Positions 1 through 63,719 of a DNA stretch of 64,000 nucleotides are shown here, piece after piece; position 1 is the first letter of the stretch; every line of letters begins with the position of its first letter. The notes below the pieces were generated by a model. It saw only the letters and a program-made list of their open reading frames with translations. It searched no databases and was not told where the DNA came from. The translations under genes were made by a program, and so were the position numbers. Origin of the DNA: Hofstenia miamia (taxonomy: Eukaryota; Xenacoelomorpha; Acoela); assembly GCA_004352715.1 (NCBI GenBank), contig SCFE01000064.1:1869535-1933534 (forward strand). Direction: 5' to 3'.

Positions 1-824
1 TATCCACACAGCCCTACTTCGCATTAGATGAATTTTCTTCATTTCCAAAAACATACCATGGTGAAACTGATTCTCTGATTTTATGTATATCTCGTCATAA
101 ATTATCGAACAATAATGCTGAATGTTCTCAAGCGAAGCAAAACCAGAAGTTTTTGTAGAAATATTTGTTGTTGATGTATATCTTGTTTAGCTCAAAGTTC
201 TTGAATTGCAATATGTCGGCTAGTTTTTCGTAAGTTGCGGATAGAATTGAAAATATCTGGAAACAACGAAAAACTAGCTCTGATGAATATCTTCAACCGT
301 TCTTAGACAATTGTAGCAAAATATATTTTTCATTATCTACAAATTTAGCAACAGGCGTTTTCAATGAAACGTATTTGTTTAGGGCAAATTGTGTGATAAA
401 TTTAATTTTTAGTATTGCTAACCCCGATGAAATGTCTACTTCTGAAAATTTAACTATGGGAAGGACATTAATAGCATTTTCAACTACCCTCACCGGCTTA
501 TGTTTTTTGCAGAAATCTACTTTGGAGCCGTTCTCCAATACGCAAGCTAAATAATTTAAATCATTGCTATTATCTAAATACCACGAAATGTGTAAAGATA
601 TTTCGTAGATGGTAATCGATTAATGAACAAAATGTAGAATACTTTTGAATTTTTTAAAAGTTTTCGACCTGTTCAATTGTCAAATTGCTTAGGTGTTCAC
701 CTCATTTGCTGCTTTCCCCAAATATTGTTACTATTGGAATTGTGTTGATCTGCCTTTCATGACATTGGGAAGGTTAAAAATTGATTGCTGATGCTTATAT
801 TTTTCACAGCCTTTCTTCCTTACT
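1..824. other. No recognisable feature
   Basis: AT-rich. An 81-codon minus-strand frame (293-538) matches no family I know and has no context, so it is not called. Confidence 0.5.
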
Positions 825-828
825 TTAA

Positions 829-3066
829 CACTCGAAGTTTGTCTTAAAATGATGTCTTGGGGGTAAGTTTGACCCCATGAGAAAAATTACTGATAAAAAA
901 GTTTAAGTTTTATTTACGTTTACTACAAAGTGTATTAGTTACTGAATGAATTTGCATACAACATTGAAGCATCTTTAGTACTTGGATGAGTACTTATTGT
1001 CATTTTCACGCTAATAAATGAAACAACATCCCCGATGAATAGAAGTAGAATTTTCTTGCGTCATTGGAGCTTCTATTGAAATTCCAAACAATGATGCGGC
1101 TGAAAAATGCTTGGCATGCGAGCTTGTTTGAATTGCAGACGTTTTTCAAAGTATGGTATTACCGTCTCTTTACATAATCCTTTTAAAAAAGGGTTTTTTG
1201 CTCATCTTCATCACTGAATTGCTTGCATTGAAAATCGCATATGCATTATGAGCAGCTATATCAATTATATGAAAAAATATGGCTACTGGCAATTTTCTTC
1301 TTCTTTTGCAAGACTATTCCCGAATGGTCTTATCCGAGAAATCTACTCCGTATTTATTTTTGTTGTAATATTGAATAATCTCTCTTTTCCCATTGTAATC
1401 TTTATTGATAGTTTTAAAATGGTGGTGCTGAGGTGAGAGAAAAACTTTGGCTTTGGAACATAGAAAGTTATTGTTTGCTGGAAAGTAAAGCCAAACAGAG
1501 AGCTTTTTAAGGATGAAATTGAAGAGGGATTTCCTTCTTTGATTTGCTTAAAGTTCCAGCAAGAATAAGATTTTTTGTTAGAAGATATTCTCCTAAACTG
1601 AAAGACGTGAAAAATTGCCAGTTGTAATGTTTCCACCAAATCTTTAACTACACGTTTTCCTTGACCAATTTCTGTACGTCCAACTTTTCCACAGTAAATT
1701 TGAAATGAGGACAAGTAGAAAGTTGTAACATCAATGCAAGCGCAAATTTTAATGCCATATTTGCCTGGTTTCGATGGAATATAGCAGCGAAAAGGACATC
1801 TTCCATGAAAAGTCACATGTTGCTCGTCTACTGTGACTGAGTCACCACAGGTATATAGTCTTACATCTATGATTCATAATATCAAAGATCATAAAAACAG
1901 CTGCTGCTTTTCCATCAGATGTAACTCGCACATTTCTTGTAGACTTTTTCTCAAATGACAGCGCACGTATAATTTTGTATAAGAAATCATAGAACCTTGT
2001 GGCCATGAAAATGGGATTCCCCACTTTGGTTCTACAGCTCAAAACGAGGAGTTAGGATTGAATGAAAAAACCAACTGTTAGAAGTTATCCTACAAAAGCC
2101 TCAAATTTACCAACATCAATTCATATCCAGGCATTTCCAAAAATCTCAATGCCCCGATTAATGGTATTGAGTAGCTCTTCATTGAGGAGATCATCAGTGA
2201 AAAACTGAAAGAAGGCACTAGTGAACGTTAGTGACAATTCCAAAAGATAATGATGGAATGTTTCTTGATAGAACATTAGCTGCTTACTGTCTTTAACAAA
2301 TTCTTATTGGGTTTTTATTCAAATGAATTGTCCCACACCTTGACACATATTTGCTTGAAGTAGCAATACTTTCCTCATCAGTTGACACCTACAAAAAAAA
2401 GATTATTCTATACAATAAATACTATGCATAATTCACTACTCATTTCTCTGTTATAATCTTGCTTAAATTATATTCGAAATTGATTACATGGTCTGATTTA
2501 CAAAGTTGCTTCAATACATTATATGTAATTACAATGTAAAATTGATTTAGGAAATATGTAGTCATAATTTCAAATTAATCTTAACTCCATCTCCTCACTA
2601 TAATCAGATTCTTGCAGTGAAGTATTTGACTCAACATCACCAGCATCAAAGTCTAAATTGCTGAACTTTATCATTTGAAAATAATTCATGTAATTCAATA
2701 CCAGTGTAACTCTTGGCCATTACAGATATACAATAGTAATTGAAAAGCGCGGAAAGTCGAAAATTGAAAAGGAATTGAAAAATCAATGAATTAGAAAATG
2801 TTTTAGTGTAAAAACAATGTTAAAATATTATATGTAGATGTGTATAAAAAAAATTTTTGGGATCCAAAAAGACCCTACAATCAAATAACAGCTAGCCTAT
2901 TCATGGATTTAAATATAGAAAATTTCTATTGTTTACAAGCTCATGTTGCTCAAATATATGCATTACAAAGTAATTGAATGTCAGCGAAAAATATGCATAT
3001 GCTTTTAAATAGAATTAAAATATATTTCATTGGGGTCCAAAAATATCTCCAGACCTACTTAGAGTG
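829..3066 (-). mobile_element. Complete but inactive piggyBac-type element
   Basis: The 2,238-bp element is flanked by TTAA at 825-828 and 3067-3070. Terminal inverted repeats are CACTCGAAGTTTGTCT (left) and CACTCTAAGTAGGTCT (right, reverse strand), 13 of 16 identical. It holds a broken piggyBac transposase on the minus strand (see pseudogene). Length, TTAA duplication and protein all agree with the family. Confidence 0.85.
1130..2720 (-). pseudogene. piggyBac transposase pseudogene
   Basis: Read on the minus strand from about 2720, there is an acidic N-terminal stretch, then MATRFYDFLYKIIRALSFEK (around 1960-2010), VDEQHVTFHGRCPFRCYIPS (about 1780-1837), YLLTKNLILAGTLSK (about 1555-1600) and NKNKYGVDFSDKTIRE (about 1320-1370). 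A Cys-containing tail, SCKRRRKLPVAIFFHIID, ends near 1250. This is the order of piggyBac transposase, whose DDD triad includes VDEQ, CDNF and GVD. Several frameshifts and stops interrupt it. The CDNF motif reads TGNF, so the second catalytic Asp is also lost. Confidence 0.82.
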
Positions 3067-4771
3067 TTAATAAGCAAAGTTCAGTGACATTTACATAACA
3101 TCATGATTTTTGTGAAACCTTTTTCAAATATGCGAAGAATGGCATCTTTCCATTTGGCCTTTTCATTTGGAAATGTTTTCAATTATAATTATTGTAACAG
3201 CAACAGTAGCAACATCTTGAATTTATTGACAATTTTTAAGAATATGACTAATCATAATAACTACCACAATTGCATACCACTAATTTTAGTACACCACCAA
3301 ACATCTGCTTTCTAACCGTACTAAGCGAAAAAATAATTAGACACATGTTAGCATTCGCATGCTTAATTTTTTGAAATAACACAGTTTCAGCTCCAGTACT
3401 TTTTAGAATTTGTTAGAAGGAAGTTAGAAGTCTGCTAGTAATGAAATAAGTGTGAGCGCAAAAATGGACTTTTGCTCGATTTTGGACACGTAAATGCATT
3501 CTTTTAGTAATTATAACATTGATGAATTTCGAAATTTTGGTCACTGTAAACAGCTTAAAGTTGAATTTGTCATTTTTTCATATCTATGTATGAAATATTT
3601 CTGTTGATTTAAATATCACCATAACAGCATTAGTCCAAGGTTTTTGTAGCACCTGAAGTCAGAGATATTTATTCGACATTTTTAAGTATTCCATGTAAAT
3701 TTAAACATGTTATGCCCTTATTGGAGGGCCATGTGCCTTATTAGTTTTCCATGGCACCTGCGCTCGGATTTCAACATTTGTGCTCATAAATAATATCAGT
3801 AGTCTGGCTTCGCGGAAAGCGTTAATTTATAATCGATGTTAGAAGAGTGTTTTTATAGCTATTATTGACTTGATTATAAATTTAATAAGTTCAATATGGG
3901 CTATTTGGTTTAGTTTATTTCGCTAAAAAAATTTTCAATATGTCAATATTTGAATGAAATTAATAAATACATTCAATTTCAATGGTTAACAATAGAAATA
4001 CAAGGCTGTTTCACTTGTGTGAAGAGAGCAGCGACGGTTTCACAAACAGTATTTCTATTAAATCATAGGATCAAATATTTTGGTAAGCAAAATATATTTG
4101 GTCGGAATAGCTTTGTAGAAATAATGATTTTTAAATTCAATTTTTATAGTGAATTTTCTCTTTATTCAAATACATTCGTTAGGACAATTTTTCAAGTCTT
4201 AATGTCAATAAAAAATTCGCCCTAATTAATTATTATGCTTTAAATGTATATTTTGCCATTATTTTAATATAATTCAATCAACCTAGTAATAACGCACATA
4301 AAAAACTGTTGACAATCAATAATAACGTATGCATATCGGCATATTTGGAGAAGTCTTTCATGATGAACTGATTTACAAACTCAAGATTCTTGGAAATGGG
4401 ATGGTTAATGGTAAAACAATTCTATTATGACCTCAACGACTTTACTCAGCTTTCAGGTATCATCAGTTCGAGAACTATTGTCTAAATATGATAATGCATA
4501 TAGCCAACAGTGGGTTACAGAATAAAAGAAAGAATTGGATCCGATCCCTAATTATGCATTAACCTTTCTGTAGGACGTTGTTGTTCTCACTAATTCTCTA
4601 AGCATTTTTCATTTGTTTTGAACTCAACTTTATCGATTTTAAATTCTTTCTCATAAACGCATAATATACATCAAGATTAGGACTTCTGTCAATATTCATA
4701 ACATATAAGTTTAATGAGTTTAATCATTCCATTCAGTACAACGTTTCCGACTTTTATCAATATTAGCACAA

Positions 4772-5134
4772 GACTCTTTTTCAGGTGCCTTAATGTTTCA
4801 TGTCTTAACTCATCAAATGTGTGATTTAAAAATCCGGACTAGAATTCAATTTTAGTTATAAGTTCCTTTTTAGTCATAAGATTCTCCAAGGTCTGAATTA
4901 TAGAGTTATGAAAGTGTTGAGAGAAACTATCTGGTTGCTTTTTCGTCATCAAAACATCGTGAATACATTTTCTCAATGTCGTATTCAGAGTAGCAAGTAA
5001 AGGCTGATCGTTTTGAGTAGCTTTCTCAATGATTGACTTAACTGATTTATAGCGAGATTGATACATGATAAGCAAACGAAAACAAAAATGTAAAGTAATA
5101 TATTCTATGTACGTTTCGGCAAATCCTTTTCAAG
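4772..5134 (-). mobile_element. Penelope-like element fragment (N-terminal ORF piece plus hammerhead-like motif)
   Basis: A minus-strand open stretch (4839-5075) encodes a piece with FHNSIIQTLENLMTKKELIT. A related segment, SHNALIKTLENTMVMPELHS, lies at 50960-51180, and both are followed by EKESCA. A CCGAAACG motif lies about 20-30 bases upstream of the open stretch in this orientation (see 5104-5134), as in the 51-kb copy. I infer a 5' fragment of the same Penelope-like family. The product of the open stretch is not recognised. Confidence 0.5.
5104..5134 (-). ncRNA. Hammerhead-ribozyme-like remnant
   Basis: The minus strand reads CTTGAAAAGGATTTGCCGAA then ACGTACATAGA. GG...CC can form a two-pair stem II before GAAAC, and ATA could be the cleavage triplet. 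The CUGAUGA core is degraded to CTTGAAAA, so it is probably inactive. The call rests on the motif and on the similar sequence at 51306-51343. Confidence 0.3.
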
Positions 5135-6470
5135 AAAAAATAAAATTACAAAATTCACAAATTTATACACATTTTTAAAAAGTAGCATCATATAATAGCA
5201 TGTTGCCATTTATTTTCTTGTTTTCTTTCAGAAATGTGTGTCTATGTAATACCAGACTTGGAACTAGTAAGTATTTGCTTGAGGGAAGGTAAAGAGTACC
5301 GAATAATTTTATTAGAGAGTTTAATATTCATATTCTTGACATATACCAATTTCATTGCTGTTTTTACTGTATTTTTTCCTAGTTTCTTTTTTCCTTAAAT
5401 GTGAATCCATTCCTTATTTTTCATGGAATATATATATATTTTTTTTCTCCTGCAATTTATAGTAGCACAATTTGCTAATTATCAAATTGGCTTTATTTTA
5501 ACTGTGGCGTTCGTTATTTAATCGAAATTTGAAATCAACTTTTAATTTTTAAGCATTTGTAAATAATATAAGATTGTACGCGTTCTTTCTAAAAATTCTA
5601 TTAGTCTAATTGCAAACGCTGTTAATAAATATTAATGTGGTTTTTTATTAATGAAAACATTTCTGATGTTGCTATGATATTTTTAATCAAATTATAGAAA
5701 TTTGTCGATTTATTATGACCTAACGAATGGACGTGCATTGCGAATTTCATTAAAAAAATGGACGGTATTCAATATGGCGTTGCACTAAAATATGATGAAA
5801 TATTAGGTTTTTCTTTTTAATAGTGGCTGCTTTTTTAGGAAAGAAAGGTGTTAATTAATAAACAAAATTCATCCACAGCTAATCGGAGGTATCATTCTTT
5901 GGTCAAAATTTTCATACATACAAAACGTAAGAGGCCAGATTAATTGAAAGAATAAATACTTTTAAGCGTTCGAATTACTCTTGAATGTTAAAATTGGTTA
6001 GTATAAAAAAACACAAAAAAAACTTTGCCAAAATCCCAGTATATTCGATTTTAGGAAATCTCTGGATTAATATTTTAAGCCTCAGGTGGATTCTTAAATA
6101 ATTTTTAGATTTTGAGCATTCTTATAAAAATGAAAGTTGAACTGAAAATCTTTTAATTGCTTAAAATCAGACTTGCCGTGGAGCGACATTTTCCGACCCA
6201 CAACCCACACCATACCACAAAAAATGTCTACAAATCCACACCATAGCAGAGGAATAAAAGTTTGCCCCACAAATCCCCACAGCAAAATGTTTGACAAACT
6301 CAAATATATCAAAAATTTGTAAACACTGAAGAGGTTATGTATATTTTAATATGCATTAACACACATAAAATTATAATAAAATTTTAACAACTAATCACTA
6401 TCCTCATCTTCACCATAGTTATATTCAGTAACACGTTTTTAAAAGTTTGTAATTTGATACTAATATTACA

Positions 6471-7044
6471 TTATATAGCTCAAGTAAAAAAGTGGCCACA
6501 TTATAAACACATTTTTGATAACAAAGAAAGGACAAATAGAGGCTCATAAAATATATTTGAAAATATAATTGTCTTAGTTTATAACCTGGTGACAACGTTA
6601 TTTGACAAGTTGTCCATGCAAAGCGTGTTTCACAGATAAACATCTTGAAACTGAATCCATTAAACGGACTCTAACTTCTTGAGTTATTTGGTGTTGCGAT
6701 TCGAAAAGATGTAACTCTAATTTTGTCAGATTTTTGGGATTTTTTTTCTCGACAAAATCCTTCAGAATCTGCCACACGTCCTCTGGGTACTGGATCTAGC
6801 GAATTCGGTGGCCATAGCATAACTTGAATATTATAATTGGTAAAAAAATTCTTTTGTCGATTTTGCGGTATGAGGGGTTGCTCCATCTTGTTCTAAGATC
6901 CATGGATCGGGATATAAGCTGGTTGCGTATGGTACACATTTCTCGTGCATTTAACAATATTTTGAAATATTAATTAATATCGTGTGAAAACTAATGATAA
7001 TCAAATTTTGGAAAGTGAAAACTTTTTTTACTTGAGCTATATAA
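6471..7044 (-). mobile_element. Internally deleted Tc1/mariner-type element with transposase C-terminal half
   Basis: The ends are inverted repeats: TTATATAGCTCAAGTAAAAA at 6471-6490 and its near-perfect complement at about 7022-7044. On the minus strand it encodes the last third of a Tc1-like transposase: LEQDGATPHTAKSTKEFF, YNIQVMLWPPNSLDPV and, in another frame, EDVWQILKDFVEKKNPKN. The second D (QDGA) and the E (EDVW) of the DDE triad are visible. The N-terminal DNA-binding and first-D portion is missing, and at least one frameshift is present. Confidence 0.72.
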
Positions 7045-7779
7045 GTTACATAAGAGTATGCGTTCGAATTCGAACAGGATTCTCTAAAGTAAATTTTGAT
7101 TTTTATTTTTTTATGCCACATTTCAAAGTGCTTGACTTTATACTTTCTCAACTTAATTTTCAAAATTCTCCTGTTTAGTGCATTTTGTCAATATAAACTA
7201 ATTGGCTGTGCTTTTGTACAACAAAGCTTTGACTTCTTCAAAATGAAGTGAAGCAGTTTTACTTCATATCTTATAATTTGAATTTTGTAATTATTTCTAT
7301 TGCATTATTTTTTATAAAAATTTTATACATGGTCACTCAAAATTTTTCATACATATATGTGCATTTAGGGATTTTTTATGAGCAGTTTCTTCTAAAAACA
7401 ATATAATTTTTTTCCTAAAATAAATAATCTTTCATGTTTTATGTTAATAAAGACTGTTAGAGTTAACACCAGCTCGATATTGCCTACAAGGCTTTTACTT
7501 CGATAATTGTCCGGCCGGCCGGTTTTAGTCAGTTTTATCCCGTGGTAGACCGAATAAGCTGTATTGGTGTATTTTACAGTTTATGTGGAAGGAAATGCAA
7601 TGATATCTTTCTTAGTACAATAACAGGCTCAATTAATTTTTCACTAGCCCGCTTGAATCCTGCGGCGCTCGACTGGCATCTAACTTACATAACTAGAAGC
7701 TATTATGCAACGGCTTTATATTCTTTTCTAATTTAGAGAACATACTTATTGATAAAAATCAAACATTCCCTAAACACCT

Positions 7780-8420
7780 GGTCTGTTATAATAGAAGTGT
7801 TGCATTTCCACGTTGCAAAAATATTATTTGAAAGGTTATTCAGATCACATGAAGCACTTCATGCAGAAGGTAACTTGCAGAATGGTTCAATAGCAATTGG
7901 TAACCATCCTTATAGCAAGTGTTAAAGAAGATACCAGCAGCTCAACAGATTTCTATGTATTTGGTAAGCTTCCTGTTGCCTCAAATCTCTAGAGCATGAC
8001 GAGCATTATTACTTTCAAGATTAACAATCGAAGGTTGTAATGAAAAAATTTCGGTCACATCTAGAACGGATGGTCTTACATAAGACCAAAAGGATATTTC
8101 CAGGACGAGCACAAGATTTAGTGATGCTCGACTTCTCATGAAAACAAGACAGAGTAGCTATAGTACCTTCAAAAATAGCCTCCCGAACAGATAATCATTC
8201 ATCACGTACAATTCTTTCAGCATCAACCGCTCATGACATAGCATCATCAATTAAAGGGATCCCAAGTCAGTTGCAGCGATGAAAATTTCAAGTGCTTTCA
8301 AGGGGGCAGCAACAAACCAATCCCCACTTCCTGGTAACGAGTGTGAGAGAAATCTTGCTTTGTCGTAGGAGATAAGCTGGAGGGCTGAGCAAGCATTCTG
8401 AATATTTTGCTCTAGACTGG
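7780..8420 (-). pseudogene. Faint remnant of a reverse-transcriptase-associated C-terminal region
   Basis: Minus-strand fragments in shifting frames include ARFLSHSLPGSGDWFVAAP and, near 7800-7950, HSASYLLHEVLHVI and FLQRGNATLL. They recall the C-terminal region found after many metazoan RTs (SGDWL.ALP ... IQRGNA). Stops and frameshifts are frequent, so the assignment is weak. Confidence 0.3.
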
Positions 8421-8657
8421 ATATATAGATTTTTGTGCTTTCGTAGTCATGTGTAAGGGAATTTTGCCAATGTTAGTCTTCTATCAAAAAATGTGGGCAG
8501 AGATTGATGTTGCACGGAATAAATATAATCATTAATAAATAGTAATGTTTTTTGTTTGATGCTGACAAATATATTTGGATTCATAGCCGCAGAGAGAAAT
8601 GCTGAGGACGGGTGCAAATAAATTTGAGAGATAATATTAATTTCAAAAATCTTATCT

Positions 8658-8659
<2 letters not shown>

Positions 8660-8711
<52 letters not shown>
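8660..8711. repeat. (TA)n microsatellite
   Basis: An uninterrupted TA run of about 50 bp. Confidence 0.95.
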
Positions 8712-8713
<2 letters not shown>

Positions 8714-8719
8714 TATGTG

Positions 8720-11700
8720 TGCATATTACCTCTTGCAGCTTATTAAAATCAGGGTTGTCTTTTGATTTGACTCACGTTATTACTAAAATGCAAAAATTTC
8801 TTCCAAAGAAACATAAAATTACAATCATGCATTTAGATAATTTTTTTCAAATATATTCTTGGATATGCATGTATATGAATGCAATAAATATTGTTGCGCA
8901 ATATATTTTAAGAAATTATTGTTTCCTCAAAGTGGAGCTATTCCTTGGAAAATTGAACTTCGCCCTCATTATTGCCATCTTTCGTGATACATGTAGATAA
9001 AAGCAACAACATAATACATGAATGTTTTCAGACCTTTAAGAAAAAATATAAAATTCATTTTTCTTTTTAACTGAATTTCAAATATTTTGCAATATCTAAC
9101 TTTGTTTTATTAATTTATTTCTAATCAATCCTGTTATGAAGTGGAATAATTTTGTTAAAGATTGGAATTACAGATTCTCGTAGTCGGCATTATATTATTT
9201 TTGTCAGTAAATTTATGTTTAGTTTCTATAGAGATTTTTATTAAAACCATTGAATGTGGATTTTTTAAATTCTGATTTTGTTTTAAGCTTATGGGTCAAA
9301 TTTATTTGGCAATAGTTTTATGTAGCCATTTGTTTTTCAATTCCGTATTTTTGTATTGTATTTTTTAGGATTATCATAGTTGTAGTAAATTTATTTTGTG
9401 TACGATTGCCCTATGATATAACAATTATCTGTTTTTAAATTAAATCTTTTTTTTTATAAAAAATAATTTTTGTGTATACTGTCTTTGAAATGTTTACAAG
9501 GTGCTTAATGTCAACTTGTTTTTGTAAATTTGGACCAAGTTTGATACACTGTGCTCATTAATTTTCAAATGAAGATCTCTCGTAGTAAACAATTCATATA
9601 ATTTATCCTAAAATTTCAAATCTGTAATTGAAATGGTTTTTCATTTCAAAATTTAATTTTTGTGCCTTAATTTTAATTAGAACTATAGTAGCTTTGTGAA
9701 TATTAAAATACTAAATTTTTATTTCAAGTGACATTTTCCCCATATTACAGCGCCGTTTAGATTTTATTAATTTTACTTTCGTATTTCTGCTTATTGGAAT
9801 TCTACTTTTTTATGAAAAACTTAACTGTTATAGGGTACATGACTCCTAAAGTTTTAAGATTAACCAAGTTGTAATTAATGTTAAAAGAATTGGTTTAAGC
9901 TGCATTCATAATGTGCAAATTTCAAAACAATTCGCAAGCATGCCAGTGGGTGCATGATCTTGCTCTGAAATTGAAACTAAGGATGCAACGCATATAGAAA
10001 AATTGATTTGAATCTATTCTTTTATAGGATTTTTGTACGGCTGCTAAATCTCCGATTACTGCTTGGAGTGCAAGAAATAAAATTAGGGCTGATGTTTAGA
10101 ATATATTTAATTCATTGAATCATAATCAAAATTTGGATATAGAAACACTTTGTATTCGACTTCCAACGACTTCTACATCTGTGTAACATAATTATTTGCT
10201 TATACACAAAGTTTGAAAGTTTTTAAATTTTGTTTATACGAGTTGTTGCAATAAGTATTGTAATAGTTCAAAATATGTTCATAAACGATTGGATAGCTGC
10301 TCTAGTAATCATCCAGTTGAGCTTAGCGCGGTTGGGTTTAAGAAGAATTCAGGTTCCCCTGATTGGATTTCATGTTCGGCATTGAACGTTGAATGATTGT
10401 TTTCATGCTTTTGTTAATTCTCCAAAGATGAGGTTTTATTTGCTATCACATTTTTGGGACATGCTTTCTCCCATGGTTTTTAATCAATTTCCTCGTTAAC
10501 AATAACTTTAATTTTCTCGCATTCACTCTTTAATGAGGGCGCTTTCAACGTCAATTACTCATTTATTTCATTTGATTTCCACTACCTTCTGCTGACATTG
10601 TCACTATTACCTATCATTTATGATTCATTAATATTTATTTAAGCGCCATTATTCCACATTTTTTCTCATGTGCAGATTCTAATTATTTTTTTGTTAAAAA
10701 ATTTTAACATTTAAATAACTGTTATCAACAATATTCTAAATTAACCTGATTTGTTCCAAGAGTGTTTATGAAACCTGAACTTATGTTCTTCCCTCTGTAG
10801 TGATGCTTCATCAAGAATAATATTCTTAATAATGATTTCCCCGCAAGGTGCATTCTGTGATAGAGAATCATGCTGAATTCCGATTGTTGATTAATTCAAA
10901 GCCATTTTGAACATCTCCCTTTGATATTTACCCATTTTTCAAACCACGAAAATGTAGTTTCACTTCCTCTTAAGTTGACTCTCGGTCCACATACAGTCTT
11001 GTTCAGGCTGACACCCATTTTTACAGAAAAAAATTGCAAAAACTGTTTTTTGAACAAAAATAAACCTACACAAAATGCAATCGTCTGTTTTTAACAGCAA
11101 ATCGATTGATAACATCTTGAATTAACGTGAACTACTTTCAATTTTGAGGAAAATAGAACATTTTTCTTAAGTTTTCGCGCTGTTGGCCCCAAAGGGGGAG
11201 GGCGGTCACCCCCTGCCCCTCTAAGCACGCCACTGTAGATATGCAATATGTTATTGTTAAACTTTTAAACTTAATTTATCATGCTATTGACATTCTTGGC
11301 TCCACTTCCATTCCAGACCCAGCACAGCCCATGGATCGTTTGATCCGGGTTGAATATATTAAGAGTTTTTACTAATTAATTGTAATGTAAGTTTTGTTTT
11401 CAGGAGGGGCTTCAATTTCTTTGCATTCAAGCTTTAATGTTTTCCTTTCTGTACCTTTCTTTTAATTAGCTTGATAGATTTCTAAGTAATAGATTATCTC
11501 TGACTTGACTATCATACTAAGAAGTAAGCCGAAGCTCTCCTTGCGAAAGTAGCGCATTATTGTCAGCATAACGCAAAACAGTGCTCAGAATGCAGTAAAT
11601 ATTTTGACATTGTTACATCGTAACAAACATGACCTCCTTCCCTTTATCATTTAATATATATATCTATTTTCAAATTATTATTTCATACTAATCCATAGAC

Positions 11701-12272
11701 TTTCATTTCGCTCAGCAGTATTATTTATTTCCTGTTTCAATTAGTATTCTTTGTTCCAAAGTAAAGGAACATTTAAATATTACGATTTCCGTAGGTTACA
11801 GTTACAAATGGCATAACACGCAATGAATAATATTTGCGATCAGTCTTTATATAGAATCATAACATAATTTTTTCAAATAAAACTTCAAATTTTATATATT
11901 TCGAAAAATTAACTTTTAAATTGGGCGATTTATATAAGATATTTTAATCGTTATTCTTATAAACAAGGTGACCAGAGACATACACATAGCTTGAAATATT
12001 AACAGGATTTTTTTCGGAATGTGGATTCATTTGCTTCTCTTGGATGACTGAAGGATGGGGAACTTCTTTAGTTAGCGAGGCATAGCATCTAAAACTTATT
12101 GTTGGTAGCAACTGCCAAATATTGCAGGGAACAGAACAATAGTTTTTAGTTAGATTGTTACTTCTCTTTTTGACTAATCATTGATAGGTGGAGGAGGCCA
12201 ATATTAATTAAGGACGCTTTCAAGTGCTGCTGTCTTGCGGAAGTAAATTAGTTTTCGGAGAAAGATTTCCTT

Positions 12273-12303
<31 letters not shown>

Positions 12304-12402
12304 TATATATACTTTCGATTTCAATTTGTTTTTATAAATAGACTTTCGATGATTGATTTAGATACCATTTTAAATTCCGTATAATATCATCCTTGTTTTT
12401 AG
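8720..12402. other. POLQ upstream intron or flank, mostly featureless
   Basis: AT-rich sequence with no exon of the POLQ N-terminus (a Walker A TSAGKT exon was looked for and not seen), apart from repeat copy A and a broken TA run. The 3071-4770, 5135-6470 and 7045-7780 stretches are likewise without recognisable features, except a CCGGCCGGCCGG palindrome at 7511-7522. Confidence 0.55.
11082..11232 (+). repeat. Dispersed repeat copy A (shared with 17490-17580)
   Basis: AGCAAATCGATTGAT, ACATCTTGAATT and TTTCAATTTTGAGGAAAA occur in the same order as at 17490-17580, about 85 percent alike by eye. Copy A runs on into CCCCTGCCCCTCTAAGCACG then CCACTG, which looks like the terminus of a C-rich-ended MITE (TIR starting CAGTGGCGTGCTTAG). 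Confidence 0.6.

Positions 12403-63719
<51,317 letters not shown>

Noticed and set aside
293-538. 81-codon minus-strand frame
   Set aside because: No recognised motif; the length is within chance for this sequence, and no supporting neighbour.
7511-7522. CCGGCCGGCCGG palindrome as a regulatory site
   Set aside because: Striking in AT-rich DNA, but isolated, with no second site or nearby gene start.
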